64,000 bases of DNA. Source: Chamaecyparis obtusa. Its lineage: Eukaryota; Streptophyta; Pinopsida; Cupressales; Cupressaceae. Under the pieces are notes generated by a model, which was not told where the DNA came from, did no database searches, and saw nothing but the letters and a program-made list of their open reading frames with translations. Each line of letters opens with the position of its first letter. Position 1 is the stretch's first letter. This document shows positions 12,200 through 22,740 of the stretch, piece after piece. Both the position numbers and the translations under genes were made by a program. Location of the stretch: the NCBI GenBank assembly GCA_027943335.1, contig BSBK01002933.1, positions 1,525,001 to 1,589,000 on the forward strand. Direction: 5' to 3'.

Positions 12200-12850
12200 C
12201 AAGTATACCAAGTATCAGAACAATTATTAGAATCAGTATCAGAACAAGTATCAGAACCAGTATCAGAACAAGTATCAGCACAAGTATCAGAATGGGCCTA
12301 CAAAACAAGTATTAGAACACCTATTGGGGCTACACCTTTCGCTTTAGTTTATGGGTCTGAAGCGGTATTGCCTATTGAGGTTGAAATCCCATCACTCAGA
12401 ATCAAAATGAATGGACTTGTCACTGATGAAGACTACAGAGTGTCTAGGTTACAAGAACTTGAATTACTATATGAACGCAGACAAGTAGCGTATGATCATC
12501 TCAGAGTATATCAGAAAAGAATGTCTAGAGGCTACAACAAGAAAGTCAGACATAGAGAATTTCAGGTTGGTGATCTAGTGTTGAGAGAAAATCCTAAAAA
12601 TCAATCACATCGAGAACGCAAGGGGAAGTTCGAACCCAACTGGCTGGGTCCCTTTGTAATCACTGCTACTTTTGGCTCTGGTGCCTATCAACTCTCAACG
12701 ACTGAAGGAGAACAGCTCCGAGAACCAATCAACATTCTCCATCTGAAGAAATTTTATGCCCAAGGCATTCAGTGCTTGGTAAATGTCCTGAAAAAAATCT
12801 TAAAAATTGGAAAAAGTCCTGAAAAAATGAACATCTTGGTGAAAACCTAG
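12026..12850 (+). pseudogene. Integrase C-terminal remnant
   Basis: From about 12292 the frame reads the end of a Ty3/Tat integrase. It starts with WAYKTSIRTPIG, followed by PFALVYGSEAVLP, the coiled RLQELELLYERR segment, the FQVGDLVLR motif of the GPY/F-type C-terminal domain, WLGPFVI, and INILHLKKFYA near the end. The matching region of the surrounding Tat element is 42784-43150. The zinc-binding domain and the D,D,E core are absent. The frame upstream of 12290 is not integrase: it is unrelated sequence plus the 12-bp repeat. The reading frame is open to 12850, so a truncated peptide could be made, but integrase activity is excluded. Confidence 0.88.
12200..12291 (+). repeat. 12-bp tandem repeat AGTATCAGAACA
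   Basis: About seven imperfect units encode a VSEQ/VSEP repeat directly before the integrase remnant. The adjoining integrase sequence itself reads ACAAGTATTAGAACAC, which differs little from the unit. The array may have grown by slippage from that sequence. Confidence 0.8.
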
Positions 12851-13045
12851 CAATAGGCGCCTTGATGATTCACAAAAAAATCAAAAAATATCAAAAGTAC
12901 AAAAAAATTGAAAAAATGAAAAATACAAAAAAAAGAAAAAAAAAAAAGAAAAAAAAAGTGCCTTGGTGAAAACCTGGAAACAGGCGCCTTGGTAGCAAAA
13001 ATAGAATCTCTACCAAGATGGTGAAAACCTGGCAAACGGGCACCA
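12829..13045 (+). other. Post-integrase A-rich tract with repeated hairpin motif
   Basis: Three copies of GTGAAAACCTxGxAAxxGGCGCCTTG (about 12831-12867, 12958-13000, 13018-13045) surround an A-rich stretch (12880-12955). Inside the motif CCTG-GAAA-CAGG can form a short stem closed by a GNRA-type tetraloop. The same arrangement follows integrase in the surrounding element at 42590-42720. Function is unknown. Confidence 0.7.
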
Positions 13046-15176
13046 CTTGTTCCAAAATGCTCCATCTATCAGCACAATCTTGGTCTTTCCCAGCTTTCAG
13101 TCTTGCTTTAGTTTGTACATATCTCCCGGTTTGTTCCTGCATTTCCAGTTTTTAATAAGTCGGCCTGTACACCAACCAGCTCAAGCGTTTGCATCCTATC
13201 AATGTTCACACTTGGGGGAAATCAATGTCATATCCTATGGTCTCCCATGTATCTTAGACGTGTCATATCCACTCAGAGTCCTTTGAAGCTTCAAGTTGAG
13301 TCAGTCAGTCAGTCTCGTCTCCAGAAAGGATTTTGCATCAACAACAATCAAACATCAAAACTCAACTGAAAACAATCTGTTCTTTTCATGCTTTTATCTC
13401 TCTGTATGCTTACTGATTCACATTGAGATTTTTGCATATTGTGTCCCTTCGAGCTCTTCAATGATGTCCTTTATAGGATTTAGAGAGTGATGACTGGGGG
13501 CATAATCTTTTCTTGATCTTCTGCTTGTATGTGAAAATCTAACAACTTGGGAAATTTTGGATTGAAATGGTGTCCGACTGTAAGAGCCTCTATCTCGAAT
13601 TGGATGGCCATGCGTACCTCGACCATTGATACCCAAAAAATTCAAGGAAGTTTGATCTAACTATTGTCTTTTTGAGTAAGTTCTTTCTCCTACTGTGGAA
13701 CGCAATCTTGCCTAAGGATGTGAACGATAAAGGGTCACTACGGGTAATTCACATTCGATTTAGAATGATCTCTTGACTGTTTGATTTGTTTTTAATGCAA
13801 GGTGTACTTAGGTCATCACAACGTTTATGTTTTGATGCTTGTACAAATTGCTATATCAAAATGGACATGATATTTAGGTCATCCTGGCGTTTGTGCCTTG
13901 ATGCTTATATTTAATCCGACATTTCGAAAACAAAATCAATATTCATATATCCATGGTTGTTTGACCAGTGGGTGTTGTATTGATTCTTGTGCATACAAAT
14001 CGATATTCATATGTCTATGGTTTCATGGCTAGTGGGCATTGTATTGATTTATCCGGTTACCTAAAAGTTCAATGATGATAACAAATCGACACATGATCAG
14101 TGACTAGGTCCTAGGTCTTAGGTTGCATTTCATTTTGCATGTCTCATTGCATTTTGCATGTTTGCATGATCTCACAATGATTAAACGAACTTCAATGCTT
14201 AAACAATTTCTCATATCAATTCTTCAAATCTAACAAGAGCTGAATCTCACACGAAGGTTCCTCCAATGAAATAGCAAGTAGAATCTTTTTTCGGGATCAA
14301 AATTCAAATCTGAGATCATTCATATTATTAATTGCTTGCATAATCAACCTTCAATCATCACAGAAATCTAGTATTCAACTTAACTGATTATCTTACATCA
14401 AACTATCAAAATTTCAACTTGGTCAACCATGGTCAACTCATGGTCAAACCTAGTCAAACTTGGTCTTTTTAGACCTCCAACCGATGCAGAATGTGTTCTC
14501 GGACGTGTTTAACCACTTCTCAAATCAATTAACATGCTTCTAAACTATAACGCTGACTTTTCTTGTCAGATTTCAATTTTAATCCCGAAGGGGGCATGGT
14601 ATTGCACATCATTCAAAGTCTGTAAATCAAATTCTATCGATCAAGTCTATCAATATCTTTCATCAGTGATCAAGACAAACAATCACGTCTAGTTACTGAT
14701 TCATCAAAAGTCCTCATCGCTCGGGGCAAATCTATCATCACTTGGGGCATATCAGATTCATCGATCCATATCAATCTGGTATTCTCTTAATCTTGTAATC
14801 TGTATCAGTTTTTGCAACCATCAGATCATAGTGTTATTTCCTTGGTTCTTCGGCAACTAAAGGATTCGGATGTGATACCTGCTAGTTCTGCTAAGACAAT
14901 CGAGTCTAGAACGGGTCACTCACTTCTTATCAATCCTAAGATTCAGAATCAGGCATTTTGACATTTTTTCGCAATCATAGGTTCATTTGCTGCTACAGTG
15001 AACATTATCTTTGGTCATTCAAGACCTATTATCTCCATATCAATTCAATATCAATCAACTCCTATCTCAATATCTTTCAATCGGTTTCTATCTTGAGATC
15101 GGTTTATCTTTCGAATCAGTTTCATATCTCTATCAAACACAGACTTTCTTTGAACCACTGCGCTTTGCACAGTAAT
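13046..15176 (+). other. 3' non-coding region of the non-autonomous element
   Basis: No convincing gene. Short direct duplications occur at about 13808-13910 (TTAGGTCATC...CGTTT) and 13935-14050 (CGATATTCATAT...GGGCATTGTATTGAT). The region ends in the polypurine tract. Confidence 0.55.
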
Positions 15177-15192
15177 TCAAAGAGGGGCAAAA
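15177..15192 (+). other. Polypurine tract of the non-autonomous element
   Basis: TCAAAGAGGGGCAAAA lies directly before the 3' LTR. The core AATTCAAAGAGGGGCA is shared with the surrounding Tat element. Confidence 0.88.
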
Positions 15193-16456
15193 TGTAATAC
15201 CCCAAAAATGGGCTATAAGTTCATTAACCTCCTATATCATCAAATCATATGAAATCGACATCAAAGTCCTAATCTAAGGCACATCTAAACATCATCAAAT
15301 CTAATTGATTATCTTAAATTTTGCATCGGAGAATATTCCTAGTAATATTCCTAATTATCTTAATTATCTTTAATTTTATAATTATTTGGCAATAAATCAC
15401 ATTTATCCTAAAATTTGATTAATTGAATATTTTCATATTTAATTAATTAGATTTAATATTTGCCACTTAATTATGTAATTAAATTTAATTCTATCTATTA
15501 TTAATTGTATTATTTAATTTTGACAATAAATCAAAATTCCTATCTTTAATTGATTAAATTCTTATTTAATTAATTAAAGCATGTTGTCATTATTTAATAA
15601 TATAATTTTTAATAAAAGTTTGAATAAATAGTTAATTAACCCATAAATTAATTATTTATTTTCAAAAATCAGTTGAGTTGAGGATAAATCACTTTATTTA
15701 TTTATTTAATTCTTAATTATTATGCATATTCAAAAGAAACAGTTAAACTCCAAATCAGAAAATCAATGCAAGTTATTGACTTTTTGGAACTCAACATCCT
15801 TTTGGAGTTCAAAAAGCTGATCTAAACTCTAATTTGAGTTAAAAAGCTATTTTTGCATGTTTTTGCATGATTTTGAGAATTAACTATCTTTTATGATCAG
15901 ATAACTCAAAAATCAAGATGAGTTAATTTGAGTGATTTATGGCTTTTATTCATGCACCTCCAAAGCCCTGAATTTCTATAAATTAAGGCTTCAGCTCTTC
16001 ACAAATCATCTCATATTTTGCACAATCACGCTGGAGAATTGGAATTGAAGAATCAAAGCTCTTGCGAATCGACATCTTTGTGAGATCAATCTTATTTATT
16101 TTTTTGCATTCATTTAGATTCATATTACATATCATTGTTAGATTCATAGCATATCAGTTTTCAATAGCATTCATATCATATCAGTTTTTATCATTCTTAT
16201 TGCATAGAAAATATCAAAAATATAGATTAATTGTATTCAATTTCATATCCATCTTTTGCATCCAAATCCTTCATTTAGGTGTCGTCTAGGTCACTGATCT
16301 CGATTACAATCTGAGAACATTAATCTCGCACCTATTAGAAGGCAGTAAATCGCTTGGTTAGATAGCTTTCAATTTTGCACGATTTTGATTATAGCTAACC
16401 TCTAATGTTTTACTGAGTGTTGTGTTTACAGATCAGGTATAATTTTCACACACACA
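15193..16456 (+). repeat. 3' LTR of the non-autonomous Tat-like element
   Basis: Same ends as 5296-6494 but 65 bp longer because of a divergent middle (about 15530-15895). That middle contains a small inverted repeat around 15780-15820 (CTTTTTGGAACTC ... GAGTTCAAAAAG). TATA box at 15977-15982. Confidence 0.93.
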
Positions 16457-16461
16457 CATAG
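16457..16461. repeat. Target-site duplication CATAG (right)
   Basis: Pairs with 5291-5295. Confidence 0.92.
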
Positions 16462-17092
16462 TAGTAGGGTTTTCTTGCCAAATTCTAGATGTTTTCACGC
16501 ATATAAAACCTTAGCTTTAAAATGCCACCTAGGCTCCTTAAAATACTGCCTAACATGATAAAATGATGCTTGAAACGTTGTCATGTGTACTAATGATAAA
16601 GTACTACATAATACCTTTTTTGCACCGCGTAAGGTAAAATGTCGCGTGGTAATAAGAAAAAGATGCCTGCAAGTTTTGTTTGAAAATTTTGAAATTTGAA
16701 ATTTCCAATGATTTTCTGATAAAAATTTGATAAGTTTGACTTATTGATTAATTTCCTAGATAGCTAGGTCTATTGTAGTTTAACAAAACAATTGATTAGG
16801 ATATCAGTATAATGGTACCAATGAATGTGATTTGTCAATCTGATAGGATAGATAAACCAATAGGTAGGATACTGATAATTTGTTCTCAAGACATAGAGAC
16901 ATGAACAAATGGTACTAGGTTTGATTTCTTGATATTTTGATTCTAATAGAACTGATTGACTTAAAATGATTCACTTGATATAGAAAATTGATATGATTCT
17001 CTTGATTTTTCCAAACAGGCACATTTTCGTAAGTTGTATATACGGACCGTCGCTTCATGGGTCATTGAGTTAGGTTAGACTTTGACTCCTCC
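16462..17092 (-). other. 3' non-coding region of the Tat element, continued
   Basis: Continues the region broken at 5295. Positions 16500-16660 repeat degenerate TAAAATGCC/AAATGTCGCG words. No gene is seen. It lies between the 3' LTR side and the antisense PMD gene. Confidence 0.55.
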
Positions 17093-18211
17093 AGAGTTTC
17101 AAGTGATTGAGTTGTGTGGACTTAGTTTTTTGCTTGACATCCCAGTGTTCCAGCTGAACTGAGGTCTTCTTCCGTAGTGGTAGAGCATTGGCACTTTGAC
17201 CACAATACCTTCCATCTTCCTTTCAGAGAGATGAACATTACTTTGAAGGATGTGTACAGATTGCTGCATATTCCTTATCGAGGAGAGATGGTATATTACG
17301 ATTCTATTTATAATAGTACAATCTACAGATGAGTGTTTGGCAACAACATAATTAATGATGATACTATAACATGGGCACAGTTCACTTCATTCCCTACATT
17401 GCCATTAGTATTGGGTGCTCTAATCGGTGGATTACTACTTCCCAACCGATGAGGTCATGGCTTCTTAGTTGGATGGGGCAGGATACTCAAGGACTTACTT
17501 GCATAGCCTCGAAGGTTCGATTGGGGCTCATGTGTTCTTGCTCATCTTTATCATGATTTGCATGATGTTGTATACAGAGAGTGCTTCTTTATCAACAGGT
17601 GTTGTGATCTTGCAACTATGGATATGGGAGCATCTTCCCATTACTAGACCAGTATCAAATAGGATTCACCATCGAGGTTTTCCTTATTTATTTCTATATG
17701 GTAGCATGGTTGTCCAGCATCATCTGGGAAAACTTGAGTATTGGCACTACCAGATTGATGATCTTGATCAGGTTCAGTAGCGTCCATATATAGGTTGTGA
17801 GAGATGGAGGGAGGATGATGATGAGCTCCCATATATGTTTTCTCCTTGGTGGATGATTGATAGAGCTACTACTATTATTGAGTGGTTTTTCTTTGGTTGA
17901 GTCTCTCGACAGTATGGTAGAGTGCAAGATATGCCCCAGGGTACAACACTATATGCTAGAGTCTAGGAAGAGTGATCTTTGTGGGATGCTCAGATTGATT
18001 ATCAGTTTTCCTGTGATCAGATTGCTCATTTGGCATACTGTAGATAGAATTTTCTTGGGGGTGTTGCTGATGCTGGTATGTCGCATGAGTATCGAGACTG
18101 GTGGGCTCAGATCAAATTTCTTCATTTTATAGATCTAGTAGAGCCTATCCCTAGATGTGATGAGAGATCAGAGGATGATGAAGATGATGATGATGGAGAG
18201 GATGGTGGTTG
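17093..18211 (+). pseudogene. Plant mobile domain (PMD) pseudogene, N-terminal part, antisense in the Tat element
   Basis: The frame shows the conserved PMD start: LDIPVFQL, then after a one-base shift EHWHFDHNTFHLPFREM, NITLKDVYRLLHIP and a following RGEMVYYD. This is the aminotransferase-like plant mobile domain of MAIN/MAIL-type proteins, often found in transposons. Frame switches and stops break the rest. Near 18130-18205 the frame reads LVEPIPRC and then an acidic run EDDEDDDDGEDGG. At 18211 the CACTA element interrupts it; the tail resumes at 40332. The gene runs opposite to gag-pol, as reported for extra ORFs of some Tat elements. It cannot make a functional protein now. Confidence 0.8.
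18209..18211. repeat. Probable 3-bp target duplication of the CACTA element
   Basis: TTG precedes the left CACTA terminus and TGG (40329-40331) follows the right one. CACTA elements duplicate 3 bp, so this is a duplication with one change, or a coincidental near match. The PMD frame is compatible with joining across it. Confidence 0.5.
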
Positions 18212-18242
18212 CACTAGTACATTTGAGGTCAAATTCTAATAG
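18212..18242 (+). repeat. Left terminal inverted repeat of the CACTA element
   Basis: Starts CACTAGTACATTTGAGG and pairs with 40298-40328. CACTA termini are the hallmark of the En/Spm superfamily. Confidence 0.88.
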
Positions 18243-18790
18243 CCATTTGTCAAATTTGAAATGCTAATTTATTGACATTTCGACACATGTGTCCGTCATA
18301 GTTTTTGCATTGGAAATTGAGATGGAAGAGACATCTATCAGTTTACTGACACCACTTTATGTCAGAAACTTGCACATGATAACATCTTTGTTATGGCATT
18401 TCCTACGGTCCATCTATCATAATTCTGACACAAAGACCTATCAAAAATATAAAATCACTATCGAAACTAACTATCAAAAATATATCCTTTCCGACATTAC
18501 AACTATTGGAATAGTGACAGATCTACTACCAGCTTCTGACATATACACCCATTGGTGACATAGCATTACTATGGGATGATTCTATCAAAAATTTGATATC
18601 TATGACATTTTAACTGTCGGAAGAGTGATTGTAGTGTAGCATATCTCTGATAGGTTGTCCTGTCAGACATATAGTATTACTATCGCAAGAATTGTCGTAA
18701 AGTATTTTTCTCCGACATTGTATCTGTCAGATTTATAGCACTTATGTCAGATTGAATTATAAAGTGTCAAAAAATTGACGGATATGCACA
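18243..18790. repeat. Left subterminal short-motif region of the CACTA element
   Basis: Words such as TGTCAGA, CCGACATT and TGACATTT recur in both orientations about every 30-60 bp (for example near 18265, 18360, 18430, 18495, 18600, 18660, 18715, 18745). Subterminal repeats of this kind bind transposase in known CACTA elements. Binding here is inferred. Confidence 0.55.
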
Positions 18791-19238
18791 TTAAAGATAA
18801 CACAGCTCAAGAGACCATCATAGGTTGTCTCTTTCTTCGGTCTATATTATTGACAGAATGTTTTACCTTTCATTAGCTCATCAAATCTAGGGATTTGAAA
18901 GAATTTAATAGAATATTTTCATGACAATGTATATTATTTAAGTTGATGTTGCACAAATTTATCTACTTTGTGCACTTGTAGACTATGAGAACAATGATAA
19001 AGAAGCATGGCCATGGGAGGAGATGCTTCTTTATCATCATCCTCATAGTCTACAAGTGCGTGAAGTAGATAAATTGGTGCAATGTCAACTTAAATAATAT
19101 ACGTTGTCATGAAAATATTCTATTAAATTCTTTCAAATCCCCAAATTTGATGAGCTAATGAAAAGTAAAACATTCTATCAATAATATAGACCAAAGAAAG
19201 AGAACCTATGATGGTCTCTTGAGCTATGTTATCTTTAG
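18791..19238. repeat. 448-bp near-perfect fold-back (hairpin)
   Basis: Arms of about 217 bp (18791-19008 and 19023-19238) are inverted copies with only scattered mismatches. They are separated by a 14-base loop (GGCCATGGGAGGAG). Outer ends read TAAAGATAACACAGCTC and its near complement. A transcript would form one long double strand. It could be a small fold-back transposon within the CACTA or a small-RNA source. Confidence 0.9.
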
Positions 19239-19404
19239 TCCTAGCTACTGGGTAAGGCCTGGAAGACTTATACTTGTCGATCGTTGAGAAAAATCACTGC
19301 CTTGCATTTATGTACACTACACAAATTGATCCCAGTCTCACAAAAACATTTTACACTTGTACATCTCATCAATAATGGAGGCCTAAAGTAATTTTATATG
19401 ATCA
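19239..19404. other. Unassigned CACTA interior
   Basis: No gene or clear repeat is seen between the fold-back and the NOG1 fragment. Confidence 0.4.
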
Positions 19405-19757
19405 CTAGCACATTTCGTGCATGGATGAGAAGCAGTATCCAAAGTTTCTAGATAACCATTTTTGAGAAGAGAAATTAGTGGAGGCCAAAGAAGGGATAAT
19501 TCCACAATAGAAAGGAAGACACATTTTTATCCCGGGTCTTGATCCTACCCCAATTGTCGAAGGATCCAGGGCCAAGCTAGAAAAATGTCTTCCCATTCTA
19601 TCTACAACATTGTGTCCATCCATGACCTCAGGAATATCATCATCTTTCCACTCTTCATTTGCAAAATATATCACTTCTTCGAGCTTGCAAAGTAATATTA
19701 TTTATAAAAGAACTCTTGCCAACATTAGGGTACCCACAGATCAAAATAGTTGATGTT
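19405..19757 (-). pseudogene. Captured fragment of a NOG1-type nucleolar GTPase gene
   Basis: Minus-strand frame at 19687-19757 reads ILICGYPNVGKSSFINNIT. This is the G1/P-loop signature (GxPNVGKSS) of the OBG/NOG1 GTPases and matches the NOG1 form best. The next open frame (19405-19674) contains DDDIPEVMDGHNVVD, typical of a region far downstream of the P-loop in NOG1. The sequence between the two is missing and there is a frame change, so the piece is an internally deleted gene copy. Residues after DGHNV no longer look like NOG1. NOG1 works in 60S ribosome biogenesis in the nucleolus. CACTA elements often pick up host gene pieces. No functional GTPase can result, since the G2-G4 motifs are absent. 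Confidence 0.68.
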
Positions 19758-22740
19758 ATTATTGCTTTTGCTCAAGGATATCGATTCAATGTTTTGAAAT
19801 GGACAAATCATTTTTATTTCGATTGTAGAGAAAAGGAGTGGGAGAAAACTAGTGGGTGAAAGTTGGTCGAGTGCGAGAGAAGGAATTGCATTTTATTTTA
19901 TCATGAATTCTCTTTGAAATGACCAATCATGTTTTCTATTCGATTCTTTTTGGTGCTTTGTTTTCCCATATTCAGTAGATAAAAATCATGGCAGCAGCCA
20001 CTTAGCCATCTTTTTGATGTTCTAGGTATTTTACAAAGATACAGGTATGTGGATTTATCATTCAATTGCTTGCAGTTATTGGTCAAATGCAAATATTTTA
20101 TCAAGTTGAAAGGGCAAGATATCAGTTTGGTGTTTTTGGTTTATGTTAAAAGTTGATTTGGTAAACTCCTCAAAAAACACACTACATGTTCTAAAATGTA
20201 AAGAAGTTGAATGTTAAATGTAAGATATATATCTCATCCATAGTAATCAAAAGAAAGGACATGAAACTTATAAGGAGCTTTACCAATCCAAAAATATAAG
20301 AAAATAGGAAACATGATTGGTACCTTATGAATTGGTTTTTGAGGTGCACAATCTTCATCAATCTCCTCAGAACAAGATCCCTCCTCACAAAAAATGTATT
20401 TAACACAAAAAACAAATCTACAAAATTGAACTAATGGCATGTTTAGAACAAAGAAATAGATTGATAATAATATGCTGAAAATTCTATTAGGTTTAATACA
20501 CGCAAAAGGACCAGTCCCAACAATTATTAAACATACTTTATCTAATATGATAATATCATGCTAATTAAATTGATAAAGGTGTTATCTACATTTAATCCAC
20601 CAATTACTAATTATACAAAAAACAAATTTACAAAACTGAACCAATGGCATGTTCTTCGTGTGGTACAAGGAAGATTTGGCTAGGAAAAAAAAAAGTGAAA
20701 TGGCCTCATCATTTTTATTTCAATTGGATAGAGGAGAAAAAGCTGAGCATGAGAGAAGGTATGTGATTTCTTCATCTTTTGAGCATCTGGCATCATATTC
20801 GATGACAAATTTCAAATGCATTGCATTTTATTTGATCACGAATGCTCTCTAAAATGACCGCATTCTACTAGTGTCGTGCCCTAGCCCATGCTTTATCTCC
20901 ATTATTTGATGTTATTGGTGCTTGTGCTCAAGGATATCAATTCACTATTTTCAAATGTTTGGCTCATTTTGGTCGCGGCTGTTCCTCTAGTACACAGTCA
21001 AGAAATGTAACTGTCTAATGATTATATGTAATGTTGAATGGATTAAGTGCTTTATTCTTGGTAGAAGTGAATGGAAGGAATAATGTGTATTAAATACAAT
21101 CCAGTCACTTATTGAATGCTTTGGAGACTACTGGTTTGACTATCCATGTGCTACCAGTGACTGAGACTCATTAAAGGATACAAAACCCTTCATTTTGGGG
21201 TTATTGTGTGTGGATTCAAATGTAGGTTTGATTTGGTTAATGTTTAGAAGAGATAAATAAAGTATTTAAAGATAATCTTACATGTTTGGAGAGGTTTGAG
21301 AGGCACTTATCATGACTGTACTCTCACAAAAAATGGCATAGACTAGTTTTACTAAGTTTCCTTTCTCTATCGCAGAGGTATAGTCAGAGGGTTCATTGAA
21401 AAAATGATCCTTCGAATGGTTACTATGAATATGAATGATTTGATATAGCATATTGCTCATTTTACTTGAAGTTTGGAATAGCTTGTGCAAGGGTGAAAGT
21501 AGTTTTGATCATTTTGGTCGTGACTATTCCTCTACACAATCAAGAAATGTAACTATCTAATGATTATATGTAATGTTGAATGGATTAAATGCTTTATTCT
21601 TGATAGAAGTGAATGGAAGGAATAGTGTTGGTGTTAGGTTTCATTTATTATTGAATTCAATGGTTTCCAAGATGTGTTGAGGAGTTTGCTCCTTGTTTAA
21701 TGTTAATTGTTCTTGCACAATCCACTCATACAACAGTGAAGTTACAAAACTGAACCAATGACATGTTTACAACAAAGAAATAGAATGATAATAATATGCT
21801 GAAAATTCTATTATGTTTAATGCATGCTAAAAGACCAGTCCCAACAATTCTTAAACATACTAGTTATCTGATATGATCAATTGTTAATAAAGGTCTAATT
21901 CTGCAGACTGCTAGCATGAAGGAAGACTTGACCTAGCCAAATCTTCCTTGTACCACACAAAAAAATGTGTGATAACTATGTCTACTCCAACCTTAATTGT
22001 TTAATAATTCATCATATCAAATAAAGTATGTTTAAGAATTGTTGGGAGTTCTATTAGACCTTTTTTGTAAGCATGCCATTGGTTTTCAAATGTTTGGATA
22101 TCCATTTTTTTGAAATGTTGACTGTGGTTATCAAATAGATAGCTCGTGAGATTCTAGCTAGGCGTCATTTGTATTGATAGATTAGGGCATCAAATGTATT
22201 GTATCATTGATAGTTGAGACTTTTTTAAAAGTAAATAGGACAAAGAATGATTTTGATTTAGTTTCTCTATTTTGATCTCTAAGTGGCTTACAACCCTAGA
22301 GAAGTATATGCAGATTTATGGATGTAGTTGCAGGATACATAGAAGCTAATAATTCACAAGAAATCCATACATCCAATTTGAATAGAAATTAATACAAAGA
22401 AATAGGGTCCTCCAATGGCCCAATCATTTGGACCTTGACTATCTCCTCAACTAGTGACCCTTCAAAACTGAGTTATCATGCAATCGGTGAGTGATCATTC
22501 ATTCTCCTGGTCTACCCTACAACCAAACATATTGGAAATACACAATACAATGATAACAAGTCTTTCAAAATCCCCCTTTCCTCAAGGAACACTATCAACC
22601 ATCCCTTTCACATAGCATTTCACTATTGTATGAGTGGATTGTGTAGGAACAGTTAACATTAAACAAGGAGCAAACTCCTCAACACATCTTTGTTGTAAAC
22701 ATGCCATTGGTTTAGTTTTGTAAATTTGTTTTTTGTGTTA
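19758..22740. repeat. Left subterminal repeat array of the CACTA element
   Basis: Units recur in tandem and inverted order. The block with GCTCAAGGATATC...CATTTTTATTTC...TTTTATCATGAATTCTC appears at about 19770-19930 and 20690-20960, and inverted at 39740-40170. The block with AATGGCATGTTTA...CCAGTCCCAACAATT recurs at 20420-20540 and 21745-21870, and inverted at 35880-36100. Positions 21240-21740 match 36640-37130. Small open frames in these blocks (21278-21490 and its copy at 36619-36882) are repeat sequence, not genes. Confidence 0.7.

Larger units (their letters stand above)
5296..16456 (+). mobile_element. Non-autonomous Tat-like LTR retrotransposon
   Basis: LTRs of 1199 and 1264 bp both start TGTAATACCCCAAAAATGGG and end in a CACACACACA run, with CATAG on both sides. 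PBS (6499-6516) and PPT (15177-15192) are intact. The 8.7-kb interior has a 2.6-kb leader, an intact 750-codon ORF (9109-11361), a remnant of the integrase C-terminus (to 12850) and a 2.3-kb 3' region. Gag core, protease, RT, both RNases H and the integrase core are missing, so any mobility must depend on a helper element. PBS, PPT and post-integrase motif closely match those of the surrounding Tat element, which suggests a sister family. Confidence 0.92.

Noticed and set aside
6100..16289. Identical 75-codon frames at 6100-6327 and 16062-16289
   Set aside because: Both are the same part of the two LTRs. The repetition is explained by the LTRs, and there is no sign of a protein.
17093..18211. 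PMD sequence as a host MAIL-type gene
   Set aside because: It lies between the Tat integrase and 3' LTR, inside the GTTAC-flanked element, and is broken. An element-borne copy fits better.
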